Assembly (NCBI GenBank): GCA_012934845.2
Contig: WNNJ02003383.1
Coordinates: forward strand, 1 to 64,000
DNA from: Pomphorhynchus laevis
Lineage: Eukaryota > Acanthocephala > Palaeacanthocephala > Echinorhynchida > Pomphorhynchidae
Reading direction: 5' to 3'
DNA length: 64,000 bases
The notes beneath the pieces are model-generated. The model saw nothing but the letters and a program-made list of their open reading frames with translations. It made no database searches and was not told the DNA's origin. The translations under genes were made by a program, and so were the position numbers. Below, one piece after another: positions 35,246-45,939 of the stretch. Each line of letters starts with the position of its first letter. Within the stretch, counting starts at the first letter, position 1.

Positions 35246-36125
35246 CTAACAAGCTGTCGATTGTTTTAGAGTGCAAATAATAATCCGACATAAGTAATAT
35301 GTTATCGGCGACATTTTTTATAAATATAACACCAATTTTATAGTAAGATAATAATAGAAAATGTTTCATAGAATTTCTAGTGCAGGTCCTTCAGAAATTG
35401 TTGTTCTGATATGGATATTCATGCTTACTAACTTTGGAACTTTTTCATTAGAGCTTGCTATTGATCTTGTTGATTCTGTTATACAATTGTCAACGGAGAG
35501 GTTGTGTCGCTGGAGGCTTTTGCTGCGTGCAAATTGGCCGTGATTGCAAAAGAGATTGATCTAGTCGTTCCATCGGAATTAGTAATATAGATGGTCGTTT
35601 CATTTCCAAATACATTCTTGGATGAATTAGATATGGAATCACATATCACTGATCTGTTTCAGTTGTGTGCGTCACAACGCAAAAATAAAATAAAATTTGT
35701 CATTGACTCCTTGATAAATTCATCTCAAGCCATTGTCAAAAATTGGCTGATTGATATTGATGCCAGTAGCGCTTTTAATTTGATTAACATATAAATGGTA
35801 TTTTAAGGCATTTCGAACACGTGTCCTTCTTTTGCGTGTTTATTGAAAAATATTTATGCTACAGACGCCCAGTTAGTTTTAGACAGAGATAGTAACAGAA
35901 ATATAGAGGCTTTTATTCACGATTCTAAGCACACATACAAAGGTTATCAGTTTTGTTTTACGATAATGTGAACATGATGCTTCGCTATCGTTCAATTATG
36001 ATGTGTTTGATTTCGAGAAAAAGTGTGATCTGTTGATTGCTGCAAATCATAAAGATATGCTTCGTTGGGCTTCTGTAATTCATTAATATTATTCAAATCA
36101 TTACGGAATATTGCTTCCAAGAGAG
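35246..36125 (+). other. possible RT scrap, otherwise unrecognised
   Basis: The stretch 35590-35790 reads LCASQRKNKIKFVIDSLINS and then DIDASSAFNLINI, which resembles the motif A approach of the TQG-PLAM or GVQQG RT groups. It is followed by SNTCPSFACLLKNIYAT, a form also seen after motif A in those groups. No motif B or C is readable. The rest of the interval shows nothing. Confidence 0.3.
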
Positions 36126-36935
36126 AGTCATCTTTGTTTTCGATACGATCAAATCCAATCATGTCAGTTTAATTTTCTTCTGGGTACCATAGCATATATA
36201 GTGTTGATATATTTACTTCGCGTCCAGATGGATATATGATTTGCGCATTATGCGAATTTGCGTTTATCAATGTTGCCTTGACTTAAGGATCGTCGTATTT
36301 ATAAGTGTGATTAAAGTTACGAACGTAAACAGAAACATGTCTCGTCATTCAATTAGGCAAATTAAATTTCAATACACGCAGTCGTTTGAATTGAAATATA
36401 CGGTCGTGCGGAGTAGATCCTATGGTCGTGCATAGTAGTCCACGAATCGCTTCAAGGCACTCAGCTAGTACACATTTCCATTCAACTATGGGTTGATTTA
36501 TGTTCTTAAGACGTAACCTTATGGTATTCTAAATTATCCCATTGTAACACTATTTGACCGTTGCTCGCCGCATTGTATGGGGATGAGTGACGTATAAAGG
36601 TACAAATATTGTTCAAATAATCAATAAGCTCTTTTGACATAAATGATGCTCCACGGATCGGTATGGATACTTTAAGGTAGACCGAATATTGAAACCAGAT
36701 TTTTTAGCCATTTGATAACTGACCTTGAAGAAGTATTTGCACAAGCGAATGCAAAAGGATACATGGAATATTCATCAACTACCGTTAATCAGTATTTATT
36801 GTTCGAGGTTGAAGGAAGAGGTTCCTTGAAGTCTATTGACAATCAGTCGAATGGTTCAGATGCTTTTATGAGAGCAGTATTAGGGGTTTTTAAAAAACGA
36901 CGTTTTAACAATGAACATGTTTGACATTGCAGTAT
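36126..36935 (-). mobile_element. Gypsy-type LTR retrotransposon fossil, integrase region
   Basis: Minus-strand pieces correspond to the integrase core and its C-terminal region as found in Gypsy-like elements, where the enzyme joins element DNA into the host chromosome. The usual order of core blocks can be followed across about 800 bp. The copy is broken in several places, lacks its other genes, and no LTR is visible nearby. It looks old. The 70-codon plus-strand frame at 36712-36924 is a shadow of it. Confidence 0.65.
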
Positions 36936-37083
36936 GACATGTCTAACATCATGGAAACTATAAGGTAGTTGATGGGACTGCACAAATTGATATAATCGAC
37001 TAACTCTGGGATGGCATAAATGTTCATGGATCTCTGTTAAAAAAGCAGTGTTTTTCTGTTGATTGAAATATCCATTTGTAAAT

Positions 37084-37113
37084 AATTATCGGAGATGGAT
37101 AAACATAAAGGAG
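37084..37113. repeat. lone end of the 41.3-kb inverted-repeat element
   Basis: The block aattatcggagatggataa and following bases match the left end of the small element at 41276-41436, with a few substitutions. No opposite end is visible nearby. Confidence 0.55.
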
Positions 37114-37259
37114 TAAAATTTTATTTGATGCACATTTTTTGTTATTATTGATCAGCCTTTCCATGACTGTCGTTTCAATACAATTATGCGTTCCGACTCA
37201 TTCCACCGAGTTATTTTGCGATATTTTCAAGCGCAATTCATACGAAACAAGGCAAGGTT

Positions 37260-38400
37260 AGTGCAGATCTTCCTAATTATTTTGCTTCAAGCACGGAAGG
37301 GAAACTTCCTTCCTTGCCGAAATTAGTCAATCTGGTGGTTGTTAATTGTCTGCAACCCTTTGAAAAAGATCTCTATTTGATATTTTTCTCAAAGATTTCT
37401 CTAAATTATTTAAAGGCAGAATTATATACAATTCTGTCAAATTTTTCGAGTCTGGAATCAGAATTTCGTTTTGTACGCCTGATCTGACCTCTGAATACTT
37501 GGATTAGTTTGAAAAATTTCTTACAAAATATGGTTCAACGACTTATAAGCCTATGCAAAACCTCACTGAAATTATCAAACTTTCCACATTACGCAACGGA
37601 TGATGATCTAAAAGATTCTGAGGATACGTTCAAAGTTTACATCGTTCGACCCATTATGGGGAAGAATAGAGAGCCACTTCTGGTGACATTTGGCTCCTCT
37701 ACCGTTGACCAGACCCAATGCCTGACTAACAATAAATTCAATCCGTTTCTTGGATTCAATATATTATTCACAATGATTAATGTTGATGACCTTACGTTTC
37801 CCCACTGCAACGGATGTCACCAGTGGGCGTACTGAGCCTCCACCTGTTTAAGTCCCGGTGCATGCGGTGTGTGTGGATCCGGATACGAACATGGAGAAAT
37901 GTAATCTTTCCATCAGTGTTCGAATTGCGGTGGCATGCACCCTTGGTCACGGAGATGCATTGTATTCAAGGCTTAGAAACAGAGGCACATGGATGCGCCG
38001 GTCCGTCCGGCGGACTCTGCTGATTCCGTTATCTCTAAAGTACTTAGAACGACAGATCGGGAGATTTTGAAAATTATGGACGCGCAAGCCTTTGAAGACA
38101 GATCTCAATCACTCATTGTTCTCCTGATACAAAAGACAGAGGAGTCCAACTCTACTGCGGCATTCCGTACATTAAAGTCCAAAAAACCCCGGCATCCAAA
38201 AAACCCTGGGCCTAAACAGTTTAGCTTCTCTTAAACTAGCGAGAAAAGATCTAACTCTCTGGGCTATTGCCTTAACGGGAAATGATGACATTACCGGTGG
38301 GGAAGTGTCTTCTCTGGTGGAGCGAAGAGTGAGAAGGACAACCTTCTCTCACCTGGCTCCTGCTAGGAGTGGGCAATCCTACTCCAGCTAACTTAATACA
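37260..38400 (+). pseudogene. ORF1 of LINE copy H
   Basis: The readable frame 37509-37835 contains LKLSNFPHYATDDDLKDSED, NKFNPFLGFNILFTM and the beginning of the first knuckle (FPHCNGCHQW). After that, knuckle cysteines appear in other frames (ACGVCGSGYE-like, then NCGGMHPWSRRC-like near 37930). The C-terminal tail with LNSLASLKLAR-like residues ends before 38400. About four frame changes are needed to follow it, so it is dead. Confidence 0.7.
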
Positions 38401-40830
38401 ATGCAAAGTAAACAAGAGTCTTTTTCACTGAATATCCTTCAGTGGAATTCGGGAGGTGCTTTGACCTTAGCCTTTTATCTGGTAGAGATGCAGATGTTAT
38501 AGTCTTTCAGGAGACGCGGTATATCTGTCTCCCCTAGGACATTACTCGATTTATCCCTAAGCATATCTGCACCCACTATACTCCATACATAACCCCCCTC
38601 ACTCCTCTTCATATCAAGGTATCTTAACCCTAGTTAAATGCTCGTTAAGATCGTCCCTACTTTTAAACTATTCTTGTTCAGCCCTGTCTTGTTTAGCTAT
38701 ATCACTTTGTAAGAACGGTAAACGAATCAGTATAGCCATTATATATATTAGGCCAGGGGAAATTCACAAGAACCGTGAGCTCCTGGACCGTATTTTGGGT
38801 AGTGGCTATGACATGTTACTCGGTGACTTCAATGACAGAACTGGTCGTTGAATTAATGCAGCACTCTGCAGAGCCAGGAACGACTACCTTATTCACAAAC
38901 CACCTTCCCCCACCTTTCATCGCTCAACAAATAATATACTGCTTCATAATATATGGTTGTTAAAACCCATCTGTACTGAGCAGTCACGACAACAACAAAC
39001 CACCTCTCATGACCTAATTCGCTGGCGGATTGAGGAAGATTTGTCGCTTAGAAGGAGGTATCACTTTGATCCCGTCAGAGTAGCCTTCTTTCAGGCAGCG
39101 ATCCAACTCTTCTCCATAATCGGTAATGAAAGTTTGACCGAATTTAATTCCAACCTATCATCGCAAGCTACCGCGTTGCTTTCGCCTACCCATTAAGGTC
39201 GCATATACAATTCCACTCCAACAAAACTCAAGGTCCTGGCTGAAATGCTACACCTTCCCAATCTCTCTGTTTTCGCCAAACAGGCCCTCTCGAATGAATA
39301 CTGGATTACTAAGATCTCTAGATATAGGTTGCAGCTGAGCAGGGATAGGGCCAGCCTTGCTCACATTAACCCTTAACATTTTTTCTTTTGGAAGATATTC
39401 AAGAAAGAGAAGTTTGGCTACTGGAAGGACAAGGATGTGGTTTGGATTGGGAGCATTGACCTTGACAGAGTTTTGGATGAGTCACTATCCTTACACAACT
39501 ATGGATCCACTCAATCTCCCCAACCAATCCCGTCTTGTGGTGACTTCAGGAGCAGGGACCTATCTCTTGCAGATATCCTTAACTCCTGGTGTCCACTTCA
39601 GTGCACCTCTAAATCCGTCGCTCCACTATCTTCTCGGTATCTGTCAGTTTCTGACAGCCGATCAAATAAGAGAAGTGACAGTCACAATACTTTTAGCCTC
39701 ACCATCCTATGTAGCCGTTATCAATATTAGTCGTAGAATTTTTTACACAAACGTAATCCGGTCTTGTGTCCTAAAGACCTGCGGCCCATTTCGATTCAAA
39801 ATTCCCTCATCTCCATCTACAAAAAAAGCGCTTGCGCGTAGAAAGCGACCATTTATATAGGCCTAACTTGATCCCACCGAATTTTCGTGGGTTTGTCAAA
39901 AAGCGCTCGGTTCGTTTAGCAATAAGTGAAGTCCATCAGTTTTGTCGAGATAACAGTCATCAACTGGCTGTAACTGTCTTCCTCGACTTTTCTGCTGCAT
40001 TTGACTGCGTTTCCATCCCCTTCGTTATCTCCTATCTCAGGTCCCTCGGGTTGCCTGTCAGAATTGTTAACAGTGTGGAGATATTGATGTACACCAAGCG
40101 GTTCTTCTATGAAGTCGACCTTGATGCGCGTCAGTTCTACCCTATGGAGAAAGTGGGGATCCTTAAGGATCCCCACTTTTTCCTATCTTATATCTTGCTG
40201 CCTCCATTGTACTATTCAAGAATTTTAAACGTGATCAACATCTAGTGGTATACGCTGATGATACCACATCCCTGTTTTTTGGACGCATGTGCAATTATGT
40301 AGTCTCGGACATCAGCCGTTTCTTTTTAAAGCTAAAAGACCAGATACCCATATCCAATATTGTTCTCAATTCCTCTAAATCGTAGGTGGTTGTCTTTCAT
40401 GGCGCCCCTGAAACAAAGAAAAAAATTGAAGAGACTAGCGCTCTCAGCTCTATCTTCCATATTAACTAATCAACTACTCCCTACCTTCACAAGTCGAGTG
40501 ATATATCCTGAGTTCACTGTTACGGTGAACTTGTCGGCGAAAGCTGACCTGGTGCGCCCTGAAACGGGTTCAGCATCTGTCATTAAATGAGAAAACCCAA
40601 GTGCGCCTCTGGGGTACTTGGGCTATCTCTGGATTAGTTTTATTTTCGAGAGGACGTCCCCCATAGCAAAGACTAAGGTTTCTCAAGCTCCTCATCTAGC
40701 GATTACCAAGCATAGTCCGCCTCACTTGGACTCTTCGGGGGGAGAGGGTGAACGACCTTGTGTGGTTTAGTTGGAGAGCGGCGTGTTGGATTGGCTGGAG
40801 CGCTCAAATCCCGCTGGACCTGAGGCCGTA
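38401..40830 (+). pseudogene. ORF2 of LINE copy H
   Basis: The endonuclease begins FSLNILQWNSGGA, with LGDFNDRTGR near 38820. The central region (38957-39196 and 39437-39730) matches copy C closely, including RWRIEEDLSLRRRYHFDPV. RT motif A reads FLDFSAAFDCVSIP near 39980. Motif B (GVPQGSPLSP in other copies) is destroyed by the palindromic insertion at 40146. Motif C sequence YADDTTSLF lies at 40250-40275. The C-terminal end reads LDLRP at 40825. There are many breaks. Confidence 0.8.
40146..40183. repeat. 19-bp inverted copy inside LINE ORF2
   Basis: Arms 40146-40164 and 40165-40183 are inverted copies with 18 of 19 matches and no loop. The right arm is the native motif B coding sequence. 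The left arm replaces about 14 native bases found in copy C. This is the signature of a short-range template switch. Confidence 0.9.
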
Positions 40831-40965
40831 ACAAAGTTAAAGAAGCGAACAAATGTTTAACGACTGGCTTTTTGATTGTTTTTTGCATGTTCCGTTTTTA
40901 ATTATTCCTTATTAGTTGTTATTTATTTAAAATAAACCTTTAATTTAGAAAGGCTTAAAGGAATA

Positions 40966-41275
40966 ATCAATTATACAGTGATGTTATAACACAATTGCGA
41001 ACTTCATTAAGTTTTAAAATGGCAATGACAGCGTCAATATGTATCAGAGCAGTACCCTCGCGACTACATCATACTGGAAATTAATAGTCGTATTAAAAAG
41101 CATCTCATTCTTAGTTTATTTTTTAACACTGAATGTGATTGATGTATTTTGATTTCAAAAATTATTGTTATTTTTTATAATTATTTATTTTATTTAGCAT
41201 TATTTTAAATTTATATATAGTATAAAATGTGTAGACTCAGTTAGCTGATCCAATTCATTAATTTATTCAATTAAG
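40966..41275 (+). repeat. A+T-rich Penelope-associated repeat, partial
   Basis: About 41105-41260 reads as the end of the repeat with its distal motif inverted (tagactcagttagctgatcc at 41232), so the associated RT strand is plus. No RT is attached here. From 40966 to 41105 nothing is recognised. Confidence 0.5.
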
Positions 41276-41436
41276 AATTATCGGAGCTGGATCAAAATAA
41301 AGGAGGAACATTTGATTTGATATATCGCTAACATCTGCTAGCATCTTCAAAAAATGATTTTCCGAAGATGCAAGCAGAGGTTAACGAAATATTAAATAAA
41401 TTGTTGCTCATTTATTTTGATCCAGCTCCAATAATT
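41276..41436. mobile_element. 161-bp MITE-like element with 30-bp inverted ends
   Basis: Terminal inverted repeats 41276-41305 and 41407-41436 match at 28 of 30 positions and begin aattatcggagctggatcaa. The interior is noncoding and itself partly palindromic around gcatcttc...gaagatgc. Short non-autonomous DNA transposons have this form. A target-site duplication is not obvious. A related single end lies at 37084-37113. Confidence 0.7.
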
Positions 41437-42743
41437 TTTTATCAATAATGGATCATTATCAACTATTTAAAATTTATTCAATTTCTTGTCTTCTTATTAT
41501 CGTGATCAAGATTATGCATTGTAACACATCACATTGTAACACATCACAATTATCACAATGCAGTGATAAATGTGATATCCTGTCCTTTATCCGAATTCTG
41601 TCATGGCGTACGGATCGAGCCCACTCTAATGAAGTGAACCCGCATTGGCAATCAATTAGATTAGACTTTTTAAATGTCTGTTTTTTTTTATATCAAATAC
41701 AGAAAAATGTTACATCAAATAGTTCTCACTGGAGTAATAGTGTTTGACACACATAATCGAAATGTCAGATTATTCTACAATTAGTTCATTTGCTTTATAA
41801 ATTAGACACACGTTTCTGTCATGCGTGACCAAAAAAAATTCAGAATTTTCGAACATTTTCTATCATTATATCGGCCATAATATACTTACCTTTTTGATAT
41901 TGAATAAGCGATTTGGTGTTTTGTTGATCTTGAATCGTTTTAAAAGTGGTGCTTACGGATACCGGAATGGGTATATATACACGCTCAAGTGTCAATGTAA
42001 TGATGTTATAAGCTTGGCTTATCTACATTTAAAGTTGCTCTAGATAAGTGGACGGATAAAGTTTAAATAAATTCCCTTTTAGTGAGCACATTTAGCCGGA
42101 CTTGTTCCGATTTTGATCTACAGTAACTTCGTTGGAATAACATCATGTGTATTTATTAATTGACTTATCATCTGGTTGTTATCGAAGCTATAACATGTGC
42201 ATGATATATAACTTATTAACCTGTTTATTACACGTTTCTTCTTTAAGCTTAGTTATAATTGGCCATGTTACACATTACTTAATCGATTTATATATTAGAG
42301 GAACCAGCATACTGGAAAGTATTTAATATATTTGATTAAAGGGAAACTATTTAATTTAAAATCTAGAACATGTGACTAAGTAATCAGCAAAATTTTCCAT
42401 GGCAAACAGAAACAAAAATGATAGAAACCTGTCGAAATGGAAGTATAGAATGTGTCTATTGTACTAATTATTTCAAGACGTTTAAAATTGTCGTTTATAC
42501 GATTATCAAATAAAAAACAAGTAGATAAACTAGGTTACGTAGGCAAATGATATACAAAAATGACAAGTGACATATAAAAATGAAGGGGTGATATAATAAA
42601 GAGATATATTTTTAATTACTTCAAGTTGAAATTCGGTGATGTTTTTAAAGCTTATTATCAGCGTTTGCGATTATTAATAATGTGATCTGATTTGCTGCAA
42701 ATTAAATGTTAAAATAATTAAAATAAATATATTTTTTTTCGAG
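41437..42743. other. upstream region of the LOTUS gene
   Basis: A+T-rich sequence without transposon motifs except a small acacatcac repeat near 41520-41560. It holds the presumed promoter and 5' UTR of the gene at 42744, but I cannot point to a convincing TATA box or initiator. A T-rich run sits at 42732-42740 just before the start codon. Confidence 0.4.
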
Positions 42744-45119
42744 ATGCATTCATCAACAATTATCGATACTACTTTACAGGATATGCAGGCAGATAGTAAC
42801 GAAAACATATGTTCATATTTAGCGGTTACTTTAACTTCTAAAGTTATGTCGCATGCAAATCTAGAAACAATGTTTGATGAATATATACAGAAAAACGAGT
42901 TTACAATATGCTGGCTATCGAAAATAGAATTTACCACTATTGACGATTGCTTGAATGTCCTCGAAGTAGAGTTAATATTGGACGGCAACAGGCGCGACAT
43001 TAATGACCTAATGAATTTGGATAAATTGAAAGTCGATAATTGTGATATAAAAATAGATCTATTGGGTACAGATCAATATACTGTTAGCCATCACGCCCAC
43101 CACGACGACCACCAGGACAGTGACAACATATCAAATGAAATGGAAATCTTAAATGGGGCGTTGTCTACGCAAGAACCAAAACTTTTAGATTATTGTCAAA
43201 TTCACTCGCTAACCAAACATTGTGATCCAAATTTAGGCTTTGCCCTTGTATTCACAAATGACTTCAGCGTGTTCATTGCAAATGTGCTGAAAATTCTGGA
43301 TTCGCATAACGGCTCGTTACCGCTAGCGACGTTTCATGTTTGTTATAAGGTTGTGATCGGCACTGATCTAGAAATAAGCGAAGAAAAAGGTTTGCCACTT
43401 GAGTATTTGCTTTGTTGTATTGATGGAGTGAAAATCTACACAAAAGAATCATTAAATGCTTATTCATCCCCACATCAGCAACAACGATGTCAATGTAAAT
43501 GGATAGGTTTAGAAACGTATGAAGTTCGCGATGATTCAGGCTCTAATTCAGATACGGGAAATTCTGATAACAGCCAACTTACAAATGAGTGTGAAGGATC
43601 GAAAATATCGTTGAGATCGCTAGCATACGAAGTCACCAAGGTGATAGAAAGTAGTCCAAAGTTCTTAGTAGATTTAAGTAAACTATGTGATATCTACGAC
43701 AGTACCTTTGGTCCTTGTAAATACATGTGCCCTTATATGTACGGTGAAAAGAGCTTGGTTGACTTGGTGAACCGTTTAGCTAGTGTATGTTTGGTAATGG
43801 GTGAGGGTGACAGAAAGATGCTTACACTGCAGCCATACGTACAAAAGAAAAGATTTCTATATGAACTAGGTAAATTATTTTCGGCTAATTGTACGCAGCA
43901 CAGCGTTCCAGCCACCTTCGATCATAAAATCATTGAATCATTGCTCAATATTAATCCAAGCGGACTAGCATGTGCTATGAGATTCGGGATGTTTACTGTT
44001 AAAGATCTCGTAAATTTGGTTGCCGATTGCAAAGACTTCGTCAAAATATACAACATTAATAAATGCGGAATAATTTCACGTAAAGCTACTGTCACGCTCA
44101 GCAATGAGCAGCTTGAAGTACTAAATTCATTTAGAGAAGACATTAAAGAATTATTAAGCTTGAGTGAAAATTTTTCAATGGCTTTCCATCAGTTTGTACC
44201 TGCATTTCACCATCATACACGCCATCAATGTCGTGTTGAATCCTATGGGTTTTCGAAACTTATCGATCTACTAAATGCCGTTAGAGATGTTGTAACAGTT
44301 AGTTACGATAATATCAATTCATCTAAGCATATACGTTTGACACAGTTTGCATTGGAACAAATTGGAAGTAAGCAAGTAGAGCACTTGTTTTTGAATTCTA
44401 AACAAAGTAGCATATATATCGATCAAGTATTTTGTAATGTATCAGCTTTACAGAAGTTCTTGGAACTATCACACTCGTCAGCAGAAGTCAGTTTAGTTGA
44501 ATTCCGAAAGCAAAAAGAAAATGCACTGCTGCGGTCGTCCCCATTCATCCGCACAGTAGACAGCAGTGGATTAGTCAATTTTGACAGTGTAGGTTTCCAA
44601 GCTCATTGCTCATTAGCCAGCACAGTATTGCAAACAATTGTCACTAGACATGACATCGATCATATTCGCAAGTTGATTAATACTTCTTGCAAAATTGATG
44701 TCAATCAATTTATTAAGCGGTTCTTGTCTAAATATCTTAGATTTAGAGAAAACACAAAGTCCACAATCCAAACCGCCTCCGCTGTTAAGGTAGTAAATCA
44801 ACAGCATCAACAAAATCCGAGATGTGGTGGTGATCTTTATAGCCTTCAATTGACGCCGATGTGTACGTTTGTTACACAACTGTGTTACATTATGAACTGC
44901 TGCAAAGGAGAGTACATTACAATGGACGAACTGAATAACATGTATTTCAACAAGTTTCGTTATCGTATCCGTCCACAAAAGTACGGGTATCTACATTTAG
45001 ATCGGATGCTGTCTGAAATCCCCGAAGTGGTTAATCTAAAATATAATGGTCACCAGTATTTCATTATGCTAAAAGACGGATTTTTTGTCAGTTCGCTTGA
45101 CTGTATATCGAAAATGTAA
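42744..45119 (+). CDS. MARF1-like LOTUS-repeat protein, intact 791 codons
   Basis: Five LOTUS (OST-HTH) units are recognisable by spacing and residues: about 173-238, 289-364, 366-452, 458-534 and 703-780. A degenerate unit may lie at 535-620. Unit 4 contains FHQFVPAFHHHTRHQCRVES and YGFSKLIDLL, close to the QCRV-x-x-YG(F/Y)-K-L form known from MARF1. LOTUS domains bind RNA or Vasa-type helicases, and MARF1 promotes mRNA decay in germ cells. The N-terminal NYN nuclease of MARF1 is absent. Residues 25-107 may be a remnant of an RRM. No intron interrupts the frame, although related animal genes usually have many, so a retrocopy is possible. The frame is open and free of damage among badly decayed transposons, which argues for selection or youth. 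The start is the first ATG after a T-rich leader. A truncated paralogue or a LOTUS-only gene are alternatives. Confidence 0.75.
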   Translation: MHSSTIIDTTLQDMQADSNENICSYLAVTLTSKVMSHANLETMFDEYIQKNEFTICWLSKIEFTTIDDCLNVLEVELILDGNRRDINDLMNLDKLKVDNCDIKIDLLGTDQYTVSHHAHHDDHQDSDNISNEMEILNGALSTQEPKLLDYCQIHSLTKHCDPNLGFALVFTNDFSVFIANVLKILDSHNGSLPLATFHVCYKVVIGTDLEISEEKGLPLEYLLCCIDGVKIYTKESLNAYSSPHQQQRCQCKWIGLETYEVRDDSGSNSDTGNSDNSQLTNECEGSKISLRSLAYEVTKVIESSPKFLVDLSKLCDIYDSTFGPCKYMCPYMYGEKSLVDLVNRLASVCLVMGEGDRKMLTLQPYVQKKRFLYELGKLFSANCTQHSVPATFDHKIIESLLNINPSGLACAMRFGMFTVKDLVNLVADCKDFVKIYNINKCGIISRKATVTLSNEQLEVLNSFREDIKELLSLSENFSMAFHQFVPAFHHHTRHQCRVESYGFSKLIDLLNAVRDVVTVSYDNINSSKHIRLTQFALEQIGSKQVEHLFLNSKQSSIYIDQVFCNVSALQKFLELSHSSAEVSLVEFRKQKENALLRSSPFIRTVDSSGLVNFDSVGFQAHCSLASTVLQTIVTRHDIDHIRKLINTSCKIDVNQFIKRFLSKYLRFRENTKSTIQTASAVKVVNQQHQQNPRCGGDLYSLQLTPMCTFVTQLCYIMNCCKGEYITMDELNNMYFNKFRYRIRPQKYGYLHLDRMLSEIPEVVNLKYNGHQYFIMLKDGFFVSSLDCISKM

Positions 45120-45619
45120 TAGAAACGATTATACAACTTATGTCTTAGACAACGTTGGATGCAGTCACTAACATCGTACCAGTGATATCATTTTGTTTTC
45201 TTTTGTTTCCTTCTTTGTTATTTTTATTTTTTGTTTGGTTTTTTTTGCATGTTCATTACCTAACTGAGAAATGATGATACAACACTTCAATGTTTCTCAA
45301 ATATTATTTAAAAGTAAGTTTATAAGGATATAAAAATAATCACTTAATCTTCTAAATAATTTTAGGAAAGCTCGCTTTAAACATCCTTTTTTGAATCCAC
45401 ACAATATATAATCGAAGCACTTTTAATTCCGTAATCGGCTATTTGAAAATATCACAAAATCAATTTTAGATTTCGGTTTAAAATACCAAATACGTTATAA
45501 AGTTTGGCGTTGTAAAATCGTTCACGAAAATCAAAAATAATTTTCCCAGGCAACAAAAACATAACTTGCTAAAAGTAGTAAATCAGATCATTTAACTGAA
45601 ACTATATAGATTATACATG
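45120..45619. other. 3' flank of the LOTUS gene
   Basis: A T-rich stretch at about 45183-45250 follows the stop codon. No AATAAA is evident within the first 300 bases and there is no poly(A) tract that would mark a retrocopy. Nothing else is recognised. Confidence 0.35.
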
Positions 45620-45925
45620 GCTTAAGAATTAGATTAGATAACTGAGTCTATGTATTTTATACTAAATATATAAATAAATATAGATAAATAATTATAAAAA
45701 TTATATAAGATTTTATATAAATTTATATTTATATCAAGAATTTAAAATTGAAATTTAAAATAAAAGTCAATTGTTATGAATTGACTAATAAATAAAATAC
45801 GATGTATCAGAATAATGATTAGAGATCATCAAGAGGAACTGCTATGTTATCAGATTTTTAATCCTATTCCTCGACCCAACATAGCAGCGGGGACAAATAC
45901 ATGCTAATGACGTGTGTGTGCGTTT
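45620..45925 (-). repeat. A+T-rich Penelope-associated repeat, complete example
   Basis: It runs from the distal motif (agctaactgagtctacgt-like, 45625) through an A+T-rich core with tgaattgactaataaataaa and a gaactgctatgttatcag block to cccaacatagcagcgggg and aatacatgctaatga at about 45915. The copy at 52980-53280 has the same order and is directly joined to a Penelope-like RT. The strand is that of the RT. Confidence 0.65.
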
Positions 45926-45939
45926 AGTGTACGATTATT

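Larger units (their letters stand above)
37180..40965 (+). mobile_element. main LINE family copy H, long but decayed
   Basis: ORF1 (about 37185-38395), ORF2 (about 38401-40830) and a 3' UTR with a TTTA-like tail near 40900-40965 are all present. Damage is heavier than in copies B and C. Two notable rearrangements are a 19-bp inverted insertion replacing 14 bp at 40146-40164, and a deletion just before ALKRAQHLSL at about 40552. Confidence 0.85.

Noticed and set aside
36712-36924. A 70-codon plus-strand frame as a host gene
   Set aside because: It lies antisense to the Gypsy-type integrase fossil and has no motif of its own.
42674-44978. Minus-strand frames opposite the LOTUS gene
   Set aside because: All are short and lie antisense to the intact 791-codon frame. 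None shows a domain.
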